64,000 nucleotides of DNA from Epithemia pelagica (Eukaryota; Bacillariophyta; Bacillariophyceae; Surirellales; Surirellaceae): positions 1,488,001-1,552,000 of the forward strand of contig OX337238.1 in NCBI GenBank assembly GCA_946965045.2. The letters are read 5' to 3'. The position numbers were made by a program, and so were the translations under genes. This document shows positions 20,207-30,400 of the stretch, piece by piece (the stretch's first letter is position 1; each line of letters starts with the position of its first letter). The notes beneath the pieces are model-generated. The model made no database searches. It saw only the letters and a program-made list of their open reading frames with translations, and was not told where the DNA came from.

Positions 20207-21396
20207 ATGACAAAGGACAAGAACGAGCAACCCACATCAGTGGTGATTGAGGTTCCCTCTCTACAAACCCCCGATGTTCTTTCTTCGGAAGAGAACGAGG
20301 GGGACAATGCTGAATCTGCGTGGGATTGTCCTCTCAATGCCACGCCGAAGCTGAAAACGAATTCCTCTTCGTTGAGTAGTGTACTCCTTCCGCCTCATCT
20401 TGACAGTCGGTGAATTCCTATGTGGAAAAGAAAGGTCGAATCACTCGCGAGAGTGATGGGGTGAGTGCCGATGTCATGGTGCCAGAGGGCTTGGTCGATA
20501 TGAAACGTCTCGCGAAGAAACAATGCGATATCCAGTCACGGGGTACAAAGATCCCGGTCTTTGTTACCTTTGACAAGGAGAACTTTACGGGCCCAATGGA
20601 CGAGGAAGAAGCCAAAATGTTCGCCAAGCGCTCGGCTTGTCTTGTAGTGGCACGAGGAGGGGGCAAAGGCGGCAAAGGCCAAGCTGCCCTCATTGTCGAA
20701 GACGACGGGACTCGCCGACTGGTCACAGCCAAGCATGTCCTGCAATCAATGACCAAAAAGATAGATGGGAACGAAGTTCGGCTGTCAATCCACATGGCGG
20801 CAATGTACTCGCCGTTGTCCTTGGAAAAATTCAAGTATTTTTCAGCCTCCTTTTTCAGCGATTCAGAATGTGCAAAGGAGGACCCTGGGTGTCTTCTTCG
20901 GGATGGCGCGCATTGGGCATGGAATATAGATATCGCCTGGAGTCAGCCCTTGACGGACCTTGACCGCAACGACTTGTTGTTGTTTGACGAACTCTGCTTG
21001 GAAAATTTCACCATGGTCCCACCAAACTTCGTGTGTGAAGTAGGACAGAAAATAGGGCTCGTCGTGTACAATCGCTACCCTATCACACCGGATCACAAAG
21101 CTGTCACAGGAAGCAACCTTGCGGATGAGGAGCTTACCGAGGAAGATCTAGCAAGAGTCTATGGACCAGGACAAGCAATTGTCATCCATCGAGGTGTAAT
21201 CCAATTTGTTGGTGAGAATCACATTGAGTACATGATCAACACCTATGGTGGCTGTGCAGGAGCCATGGTATTCTTGCTGGAAAAGGACGACGAGAACTGC
21301 GGCAAAGCGATTGGGGTGCATGCTGGGAAGCACAATGACCTCGGGGATATCAGCATTGCTTTCAAGTTTCCAGCGCCGGGACAAAGTCCTCCATAG
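20207..21396 (+). CDS. Trypsin-fold (chymotrypsin-like) protein, nucleophile apparently replaced; frame break near 20406
   Basis: A first frame starts at the ATG at 20207 (MTKDKNEQPTSVV) and stops at 20413. A second frame, open from 20404, runs to 21396. A strong acceptor (CCTCATCTTGACAG) ends at 20406 and puts the second frame in phase 0, so an intron is more likely than a frameshift, but the donor is uncertain. The body resembles a serine-protease fold. A His sits in LVTAKHVLQS and an Asp in NIDIAWSQ. The nucleophile loop reads YGGCAGAMV, where Ser is expected before the second Gly of the loop. It is followed by GKAIGVHAGKH, a usual last strand. With Ala at the Ser position the protein may be a non-catalytic homologue; the neighbouring Cys could in principle act instead. 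No signal peptide is seen, so it is probably cytosolic. Confidence 0.6.
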
Positions 21397-21503
21397 AGAT
21401 GTGCCTTTTCGAAGCACCAGAAGAATAGACTGCAGTAATCCGGAAAGTCCTCCGTAGAGATGTGCCTTTTTCAAGCACCAGAAGAATAGACTGCAGTTAT
21501 CCG
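21384..21503. repeat. 61-bp tandem duplication across a stop codon
   Basis: Two copies of a 61-bp unit start at 21384 and 21445 and share TAGAGATGTGCCTTTT and AGCACCAGAAGAATAGACTG. The first copy contains the stop codon of the protease-fold gene. The few mismatches suggest a fairly recent event. Confidence 0.85.
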
Positions 21504-22396
21504 GAGAAAAATAGCACCCTTCCACACCTCCCTAGTTCATAGAGACAAGACGTATCGGCCCTTTCTCTTCCTCTTGAAGGACCCTGTAAAGTCTTACAAG
21601 TAAGTGACGCCATGATTCTAGCACATTCCAGAGAGAAGCGACAAAGATTGTCGGAGAGCGTCATACAGCAACACTCTATGGGCCACCTCGAGGACTGCAG
21701 CAAATAATGCCGGCCGTCCCCTTTGACACCAAGGCTCAATGACAGTAAGATCGCGCAATGCACACGCTACATGTTCCGAAACCATGCCAAACCTGCACAA
21801 TCGTGGATACTGTAAGACTGGTTTTGATTGCCGTTATGACCGCAACAACCGTTTACTCCTACTCCTACTCCTATATATTAACCTTACTACTACTCCTAGG
21901 CGTAGCTACGAGTAAGAGAAAGGACCTTCGAACTTCGAAATCACCGCCGATTGATATGGATTACTCCTACGAACAAAATGTCGGTCGTATTTGCAATTGC
22001 GATCGTTCCCATATGTCTAGAAAAGTATTGGTGTAGCAAATGCATCGTCTATAATGATTTTTTATGAAGCGGAAAAGAAAGTCCTTTACAAATCAGGTAT
22101 CAGACTGATGTTGCAAAAGGAGCACCATCAAAAGGAAATCCGTATCTGTGAAATCCACACCACAGCTTCCCAACTTGAAAGTTCACGTGCGCATGTTTTC
22201 GGGCAGTGTATCCCCGTAACTCGTAAGGAAAGCATGGATTTGAGAAAAACCTCATACGTCCTTCTGTTACGACAAGACACTCAAACCATTTCAAGAGCAA
22301 AAAGCTACATGCTGCCCCTCTGGAATCGAAGCACCAGCAATCAACATGTTTCACGCATGAAAATGAACCAATGTCAACAAATGTTGTGTACTGGTT
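21504..22396. other. Convergent intergenic region
   Basis: About 0.9 kb between the 3' ends of the protease-fold and COX20-like genes. It includes a short run of TACTCC units near 21855-21895. Short ORFs have no recognisable features. Confidence 0.4.
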
Positions 22397-23014
22397 TTAC
22401 TTGGGATTGTTAGGTTGAAAGACGTCCCCAGCATCTTGTGTTGGTAAGGGTGGTTGCCACTCTTTCCGTTCTGGCATATTTACAATGTATTGTTGTTCGG
22501 GTAATCCAGGAGACCCTTCGCGTGCAGATTGGACAAAGGGATGATCGTCATCAATGGGTACTTGTTCGGGTATTTGATCGGCGGTGAGAAATTCATTGTA
22601 TTTCATGAGCATTTCAATGGTTTGTTCTTGATAATCGCGACGTCGGACACAGTAATAATAGGAGCCAAAATTCACAGACATGAGGGTAAAAAATCCAACA
22701 TTGACGGCAAAGCCAATGGGACTTTGCATCCGAAATCGATGCAAGGTCATGGCCGTGGCTGTGGCAATGGCCCACATGCCTGCTTCTCGAGCACACCAAC
22801 GATATTTGGAACCTTGAATGGCTTTTCGAATTCCAAAGGCTTCAGGTAAATGACGTGTCCATTTCGCTGTTTCGACACCGACGTATCCTTCTCCACCCGC
22901 GGCTGGATCCAACGTGTAGCCGTTGTTACCAGCAGGCACCGGGGCATTTGTGTTGTCCATCGGTATCGAGTCTGTGGATGCCGTCGCGAAGGTAGTCTCA
23001 TTCGATTCGGACAT
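22397..23014 (-). CDS. COX20/FAM36A-like cytochrome c oxidase assembly protein
   Basis: The first ATG is at 23014 (MSESNETTF), giving 205 residues. After an acidic Asn/Thr-rich leader, the core reads WCAREAGMWAIATATAMTL and then a second hydrophobic segment IGFAVNVGFFTLMSVNFG. It ends with the YYYCVRRRDYQEQTIEML signature. The layout is two transmembrane helices separated by a short basic loop, with a CxxxR and a final CxxRR. This is the pattern of COX20, an inner-mitochondrial-membrane chaperone that stabilises newly made COX2. The C-terminal 60 residues are Pro/Gln-rich and not part of the family core. Identification rests on pattern, as COX20 is poorly conserved. Confidence 0.6.
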   Translation of the reverse strand: MSESNETTFATASTDSIPMDNTNAPVPAGNNGYTLDPAAGGEGYVGVETAKWTRHLPEAFGIRKAIQGSKYRWCAREAGMWAIATATAMTLHRFRMQSPIGFAVNVGFFTLMSVNFGSYYYCVRRRDYQEQTIEMLMKYNEFLTADQIPEQVPIDDDHPFVQSAREGSPGLPEQQYIVNMPERKEWQPPLPTQDAGDVFQPNNPK

Positions 23015-24013
23015 GATGTATGCACCAACGTTGACCAACTACTAGACGGCTGTGTTATGACTTTCCCCTTTCACCAAAAGATACAGAACGGATCTGTGCT
23101 GGTTTCGCTTTGTGGCCGTGGTGATGATGGAATGCTGACTGGATTGTCCCTCGGTACAGAGGAAATGTAGTTAGTCGCTCAATAGTCTCTTATGAGTCAC
23201 GTAAAGATAGTGCATATTGGTATTGGAGGCACGGACTGGGTAGTCTACTCAATTCTCAATACTCAATACAGAGAACCAAAATGGGTGCACGCCTTTGCCT
23301 TTGGGCCCCAAGCCAGCCGTTCGGCTTTTCAAAAGTATATATGCTATGATTGAAAGACATGGGATTTTTCAAGTTTCAAATGCCCATCAGTAAGGTCGGC
23401 GTGATCAAAAAGGCGGCAAACAGGAGAATGGGACCTGGGAGTAATGAGAAACGCAAAGATCGGAATCGGATTGGGAAGGCCTTTCAGTTTTGTACGTTGC
23501 AATGGCGGCGTCCGAAAGAGAACGGACCGTTGTCGACTGTTGAGTGACTGTTGATTTTTTAAAGTGATCGTAAAAAGGAAAAAGGTAAACTGGACCATAA
23601 AAAGGAAGTCATTGAATGAGACTCTGGAAGTCATTTCGTCCGTTGGGAAAGTCTGTTCGTATTTGGTATCCTATTACTTAGCGATGTGAGTCCGCCACGC
23701 GCCGACCGTCTCATTCCCTTCCACATACACGACGGACTGCGTTGCGGTGCAAAATTTTTGCCCTTGGCTCCCGTCTCGCCCCGTTCCATCCCTTCTCTTT
23801 TTTGTTTTTGGCCAATTCACAAAGCAACTCGACGAAATCGTACCCAATACCTAATCGACATACGACACCCAAAGCCAACAGCAAGAACAAAATCTCAGAG
23901 GGTTCAAGTGTGAAGACCTCCCTCTATCCTCTGAAATCATCCGTATATCCTTATTTGTTTGGCAGGTTGACCCTTTCGAGAATACAGCCAGTCTGTGGAG
24001 AGCAAATAGAAGC
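23015..24013. other. Divergent intergenic region
   Basis: One kilobase between the COX20-like gene and the secreted-protein gene. It is expected to hold both promoters and 5' leaders. No coding signal or repeat was recognised. Confidence 0.4.
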
Positions 24014-26680
24014 ATGTTTCACCCACAGTGGCTGATTCAGACGAGATTCTCTTCGTGGTTTCCACTTCTCTTATTATGGAGCAGTTTCTCCTGCACAGGT
24101 GCAAGGTTAGCAGAGCACTCGGATTCAGTCAATGTCCTCAACTTGGCACTAGCCAATCAAGCTGGCGAGGATGGCCATTTGAATTCGAATAGATGGATGC
24201 TTTCGTACGATCCACAAGATTCGTATTTGGAGCGAATTACCTGTGACTCAACGACAAACTCGTTTGAGACATGGATTGCTATTGATTTCAAGGGAGAATT
24301 ACGGACGGATTCGTTTGATTTTTACGATTTGGGTGACTTGTTGATGAATGCCTTTCGAGCCGAGACCGCATGGAATTGCGATCCTCTCCAACGAGTGGTT
24401 CAAGATATCACGTCCATTGTGATCCAGTCGGTGGTTCAACTTCCGATGAGTACTACTACCAACGACTGGACTGTCTACAAAGTCAGCGTGTTGGCCTATG
24501 GCGATGGACTGAGTCTCGAACACCCGACAGCCTTGGAACCCGACCCTCCCGAATTTTCCACCTTTGTCAAGACTCCTGTAGGAGATCAATGTTCCTTGTC
24601 CGAAATTTTGGAGGAGCGTCCCTCCGAACATCACTATGCATCCGACTGTCCCTTTTTGGGTTGTTATTGCCCCAACAACTTGCTTCCCTCGTCCACTCCG
24701 ACATCGGGTGCCACTGAGGCGCAACTCGCCAGTACGTTGGATGCAGCTGTGGAGCATTGTCAAGATGAAGGAATTGCCGTTCGCACGGGCAGTGGTGGCA
24801 AGAAAAGTAGTGGAAAAGGCAAGGGTAGTAGTGGCAGCAAACGTCGTGACTGTTTGCCAGGCGTGGAACAAGTGACTGCGGTTGCCGAGTTGCAAGAAAT
24901 TCTCCCCTGTGGACCCGACATTGACATTCCTGCCGATTATGTTACTTTTATTGATGCAGACCCTTGTGAAATGGGCAAGGCTAAGATTACCGAGTTCTTT
25001 GATGAGTTGATTAAGGAGTACAATATGGCGCAATTTGAAGTCTGCGATACCAGTTTCCGACGCCTTGAAAAGATTCACTTTGATTTTGAGGCACGTTGTG
25101 GTGGATATTCGGACATGGAGGACGACTACTACGACGACTATTCGGGGGGTCACCGTCGCCGACGCTTGGATTCCGATGACGAGGACCTTCCCTGGGGAGG
25201 TGACTTTAGTGCCAAAAGTGATACCGGCGATGAAGAAGATGATGATTTTCGTCGTGACTTGGTGGAACGAATCGTTCATGAAATCTCGTTGAACGAGACA
25301 AGCCCTGATAGTATGGTCCGCCGCCGTGGCTCCGAGATGGGTCCGTATTACTACGAGCCTCCTCCCATGGAGTCAAAGTGTTTTTGTTCCGCCTTTTCCA
25401 AACCTGGTCCAGGCATTACAGAAGAGGAATTTGAAGCGCTTGCCAATAAGGCGATGCAGCGAGTGACCAATGGCCAAGTACAAGTCACGGACCAATTTGA
25501 AGTCACAGTTGGTTGTCCCGACAGCGAACGTATCAGCTTCCGAAGTGGCGCGGCGGCGTTCTTGAATGTGGATGTCAGTACCTTGACTCCCCAAGACATT
25601 GCCGAGCTAGAAGAGGATTGTGTCCTGACGTACAACAGTTATGGAATTGAGTTTTGCACGCCCTCCTTTACCCGTCTTCAGTCGTGCCGCATTAGCCCTA
25701 TTTTCTTGGAGTCTCCCGATTATGACGACGGTGACTATCGTCGTGGAGGTCGCCGACTCGAGTCGGTCAACAATGGCCTGTTTGTCGAATTGGTCGGATT
25801 AACATCACTGATCGACGGAAAGCAAGAACCCGTCATTAATGATTCCAAAGGTTACCATCGTGCACTGGGGTCTTCCTCTGACACTTCCAGCATTGCACAG
25901 CATGTTTTGAAGCAAGTGATGGACCGTCGACAGCTCAAGGTTGTCTCTCATGACCAGTGTTTCTGCCGAGCCGACATAGTTTCGGGACACAATCCGACCA
26001 CGGATTTGTTTGCCTCCTTTCTAAATCTGACGGGCATTGTGGATTTTGTCCTGCCAGCCGACCCCAAAGAATGTGAGGGCCCGCGGGTCTTTTCTCAGTC
26101 TGTCTATGCCATTGCCAATGGTGATTTAAACAGTATCAGTGTCCGACATGAATTGGAGCAGTTTCTGCAGGATACACTCAACACATTGAGTGTACAAAAA
26201 TGTGTGGAAAGTCACTTTTATGCCTTTTCCACGGACATGGTGTGGTGGGAGAGAAAATCAGCGTCAGGTGGTTACGACAAGGCCTTTGCAGTCAAGTTTG
26301 AAGTCAAATTTGTGTCGTTTAACAGCGTACCTTATCAAGATGTCCTGTACAAGGTCACCAAGAAGTATACAGACTATGCTCGTCCTCGTCATGAATATCA
26401 TCAACGAGCGTTGGACTACATCCCCGATGGAAGTGGTACAGGGGAGTTGTTCCAGGATATTGAAAGTGAAAACTCAGAATGGAAACCACAAGTCACTGAA
26501 GTTTTCGATCTGAGTGAGCGACAACTGCAACAATTGGAGGAGGAATCTACCTGCTTTTGTATGCCTGGAGCGAGAGAGACGCCGGTTCTAAACCTGAGTG
26601 TTTTGAACAAAAAATTGGACTACGAAATCTGTGAGGAGAATGCCGTCCCCGGTGTTTCTTTCTTCTTGATCGTCCATTAA
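24014..26680 (+). CDS. Large secreted cysteine-modular protein, function unknown
   Basis: An 888-codon intronless ORF. Residues 1-31 are a signal peptide (SSWFPLLLLWSSFSCTGA). The protein then repeats a module of about 130-200 residues. Each module opens with a CYC or CFC pair (LGCYCPNN, SKCFCSAF, DQCFCRAD, STCFCMPG) and contains a spaced Cys pattern plus a region about amyloid-like strands and helices. Between modules are acidic Tyr/Asp patches and Arg clusters (HRRRRLDSDD, GRRLESV) that fit RxL-type processing sites known from diatom cell-wall proteins. A Lys/Ser/Gly tract (KKSSGKGKGSSGSKRR) resembles silaffin-type lysine clusters. No transmembrane segment follows the signal peptide, so it is likely secreted or deposited in the cell wall. 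I recognise no enzyme domain. The biosilica link is inference. Confidence 0.75.
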   Translation: MFHPQWLIQTRFSSWFPLLLLWSSFSCTGARLAEHSDSVNVLNLALANQAGEDGHLNSNRWMLSYDPQDSYLERITCDSTTNSFETWIAIDFKGELRTDSFDFYDLGDLLMNAFRAETAWNCDPLQRVVQDITSIVIQSVVQLPMSTTTNDWTVYKVSVLAYGDGLSLEHPTALEPDPPEFSTFVKTPVGDQCSLSEILEERPSEHHYASDCPFLGCYCPNNLLPSSTPTSGATEAQLASTLDAAVEHCQDEGIAVRTGSGGKKSSGKGKGSSGSKRRDCLPGVEQVTAVAELQEILPCGPDIDIPADYVTFIDADPCEMGKAKITEFFDELIKEYNMAQFEVCDTSFRRLEKIHFDFEARCGGYSDMEDDYYDDYSGGHRRRRLDSDDEDLPWGGDFSAKSDTGDEEDDDFRRDLVERIVHEISLNETSPDSMVRRRGSEMGPYYYEPPPMESKCFCSAFSKPGPGITEEEFEALANKAMQRVTNGQVQVTDQFEVTVGCPDSERISFRSGAAAFLNVDVSTLTPQDIAELEEDCVLTYNSYGIEFCTPSFTRLQSCRISPIFLESPDYDDGDYRRGGRRLESVNNGLFVELVGLTSLIDGKQEPVINDSKGYHRALGSSSDTSSIAQHVLKQVMDRRQLKVVSHDQCFCRADIVSGHNPTTDLFASFLNLTGIVDFVLPADPKECEGPRVFSQSVYAIANGDLNSISVRHELEQFLQDTLNTLSVQKCVESHFYAFSTDMVWWERKSASGGYDKAFAVKFEVKFVSFNSVPYQDVLYKVTKKYTDYARPRHEYHQRALDYIPDGSGTGELFQDIESENSEWKPQVTEVFDLSERQLQQLEEESTCFCMPGARETPVLNLSVLNKKLDYEICEENAVPGVSFFLIVH

Positions 26681-27461
26681 GAATGTACGTTGGTGCTTCA
26701 TCGCCTTTTGCCGGACGACGAACGTTTCGCATCAGCATAGTTTTCTGTAATCATCGAATTGTGGAGTAGCATTCATTTCTTTCGTTGCTTTTATTTCCCA
26801 AGTCTATCATGACTTCACACTTCACCCAAATCTCCTAGAGGAGGAGCAGTACCTAACCTTAACGGTGCTTGAGGGCCATGGAAAAATCAGATTAGGGTTT
26901 CGGGATTCGGGATACAAGAGTGCCGCGAGCGCGCCCGACCAGTGACCAGCCATAAGCCATACATATATGCAATAATCGAATTTTCTATTGTTGTAAAATT
27001 GCCTCTGCTATTCAAAAGCTCCGTGGTTGTACACTATCATACATGAAAATGGACCTTTATTCCTACACAGGACTTGATCGCGCCCGCCCGCCTGTGATCG
27101 GATCTCTTTCATCGCCTGGCGAGCTGTTCACTCCGATGCTCCCACAACTCTCTGGGGAGGGAGAAGCATCGCCGCCAAAACAGTCACACTCCTTCTTCCA
27201 CTACTCATCCTCTTCCACCTGCCCTATTACGTTAATCGATGGTGACAATCAGTCTCTTCCAAGTTGCTTCTACCGATTGATCTCTACGTCGTCGATCGTC
27301 GTCTTTGATGTCGTCGCATGAGTGATCAACGACAGTGACAAATCAAAGAGTCTTTCAAGCACCTTTTCTATATCTCTCATCTTGGCAGGAGGCAGGAGAT
27401 CCTATAGCGTCAGGGAATCGAGCTTCTGACCTCGGTCTTCTGTCATCCAGAACAGAGTCTC
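26681..27461. other. Intergenic region upstream of the kinesin-related gene
   Basis: About 0.8 kb. A 92-codon ORF inside it has no domain and is judged spurious. Presumably it carries the 3' leader of one gene and the promoter of the next. Confidence 0.4.
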
Positions 27462-30400
27462 ATGGGGGAGCACGATGACGATCGCGTGATCAGTAGTCCT
27501 CGGAAAATGAAATCACGATCTGCTGCCGTTCCGCAGCAAAGCTCCGATCAATTACATCAATCCGCGCTGGATGATCCTCCTCCACCGCCTCCTCCCAATC
27601 CTCCACCACCTCGTTCGCAGCGGAGAAAACTGCGACACTCATTAGGCAGTAGCGGGAGTACCAACGAAAACCAGGATGAGGATAATTACAATCTCTACGA
27701 CGACGAACGAAGAGATGACCGAGAGGAAGACGTGGAACGGGCGGTTCCTCTCTTTTCGTCTCGCAATCGCGTCAGCAGCAAGAGACCGACTCGGAGTCAT
27801 GGCAACAGTGGCAGCAAGTCCTTTTCCACTCCGACCTCGTGTACACCACCAGCGTATATCACCACCACGGCCAAACGCAAGAACGGTCTTGTGGCACAAC
27901 GTGCCAGAACATTTGAAAAGCAGTCGACCACAACCGTAGCTAGATGTTCCTCTACGGCATCTTCCCGTCACGGTCAACAGGAATCGTCTCGTGGTGCTAG
28001 ACAGCACAAGACACGACAGTCCAGTCGCCAACCACTAGCTGGCGCTGGAGGCACTTTATCAGCTGTTGCTTCTACGACACCACCCCCATCGTCCAGTACT
28101 GGAGCAAGGATCCAAAACGACTATTGTTCCTCCTCGTCGTCATCGAACTCGTTATCACCTCCAGACAATGACCATACTCTCGATATGGTCGCGGATAACA
28201 CCTCGCCTCTCACGGAAGCGACGCCCTTTTTGGAAACAAGCAACACACCTCCCCAGATACAGGAGAGTACCAACGAAAGTAATTCTAACGAAGTGGCGCT
28301 GGTTCGGTCACCACCCCGACAGCGACCGACTAAAATTCCGTCCTTGACTCCTTCTCCCAATCGGACAAAAAGCAAACAACCCTCGGGTGACGCAACGGGT
28401 GAAGAAAGTCAACATACGGCAGTTCCTCATGGGACGCCTCCCTCTGCGAAATCCAGAAAGTCGCTGGGGCATTCTCGCGACAATCTTGTCGAAAGAAGCA
28501 GCGCCACCAAGACGATTGAAAGAGACCGTGCCTGTCCGGTAGTTGAAACCTCGACTCAGCGTGGTATGACTCCCTCGTCAACCAAGACAACGACACCTTC
28601 CGCGAACAGGTCATCCTCTAAACGAATAACGACACGCACAACCACTCCGCCTTCCAAGAGCCAAACCTCCAAAAGTGGCATTCGAAGCAGTGGTGGTGGT
28701 AATTTTCCCCGTCAGTCTGCAGCTCGAGTTGGAACCCCTCCCCGTCGTCCTAAAACGACCACGGGAGGAACACGAGGGACACCCCCGCGGTCGTCCTCTC
28801 CCAAGCATTCCAATACGCGTCGAGGCATTTCTTCTATCCAGAAGAATCGAACGTCTACCATTACAAGCAGCAACAGCAAGACTTTAGGTGTTGGCTCTGG
28901 AGGACGCACTGCTTCTCGCACCGAAAACAGCCCAGTAGCAGGCCCTCCAACGCTGTCCGAACATGCTGCTGCGGTGGCAGGACAAGTCTGTGCTGCACCG
29001 GTCACCCTTACACCACCCCAACTTCCACCACGACGCCAATCCGTCTCGGCCAAAACGATTGGAATGAAACATACAGAACATCAACAACGAAAGGTTAATT
29101 CCACCGGCCGGAAACTGTCCAGAGAGCGCAATACCGCTGTTGCGGTAGACGTGCGCGCGGATATTGTCGAACGCATTCAAGGTATGTTTGAAGAGTGCAT
29201 TAATGTGGTGGACTCTGAAAAAGCCGTTTTTTCTCAATCGTTTGTCACGTTGTTGTACAGTGGTGCTGCAGTTGAGTGACTGCAACAGGGAAAGCAGTAA
29301 CCCATTACCTCGTTGGAAAGTGCTACATCATCCATCTCCGTTGGTACAAATGATCTCACCCGATGGGAGCCTTCTGCCCGAGGACCAACTGGTTGTCGGC
29401 GAGAATCTCTTTGCGTTGGATCACGTCTTTTCGACCGAAAACAACGATAAGGACGGAGAAAACAATGCTCGTGATGTCTATACTACGACTGCCATTCAAG
29501 ATATGGTCCTTTCGGTGGTCGAAAAGGGGTGGAATGGCATCATCTTTGGCTTGAACGGATCTACGTCCGAACAAGTGGGATCCTTCGGCTCTGCCTTTTC
29601 TGTGAACAAAGATGAGGAAGGAGAATACGATGGACTGATTCACATGGCGGCTGACGATATTTTCGCAAGTATTGATAAGCATGGTCAAGAAACGAGGTTC
29701 GTAGTACGCGTAAGTGTGCTGAATATTTATCAAGACCAAGTGGGGGATATGCTCGGTAGCAATCCAAAGACAGACAAGAGTGGTTGTTTGAGTGCATCAG
29801 GCGAGGCATTACATGAAGAAACGGTGGATAGTCCCCGAGCGTTGCTCAAAGCTCTGGTGCGTGGACAAGAGCACCACTCTGCTTCCATTTCATCGTCAAA
29901 AAAACAAAAAAGCTTGATCATATATCGTATCACCGTTGATAGTTGTCCCGTAAGGGTTTATAAAAAGGCCAAGCAGCAAGAACGAGAGGTTCAAAAGAGC
30001 TGTTCTGGAGATGGGGCGAAACAGAAAAGTCACAGATCAACAGAAGATCTTCCATTTATGGTGCAGTCGGCAACTCTACATTTGGTGGATCTGTCTGGCT
30101 TGCAGAGTCACGTTACAATGAGCGGGGAGGAGGATGACGAGATTAGACGGATGAACGACGATTGTGAAGATGAACAAGACGATTCAACTATGCATAAAAG
30201 GTTCGTAAATTCTGCAACGTGCAAGTCGTCGATTGTGAACTCTGACCACTAACTTCATTGCTCCTTGCGTATATAGTTTGATGGCGCTTTCGCGTGTCAT
30301 TGAGGCTTCAGAAAAGAACCAGAAAACCACAACTAATAGGACGAAGCAGAATCGGAGCGTTCATCGAGACTCCAAATGGAATCTTCTTTTACACCCCAGT

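Noticed and set aside
24299-25279. 326-codon ORF on the minus strand
   Set aside because: It is antisense to the secreted CxC-module protein, lacks domains, and mirrors its codon bias; a shadow frame.
27043-27321. 92-codon ORF before the kinesin-related gene
   Set aside because: No domain, no coding bias and no link to a neighbouring exon.
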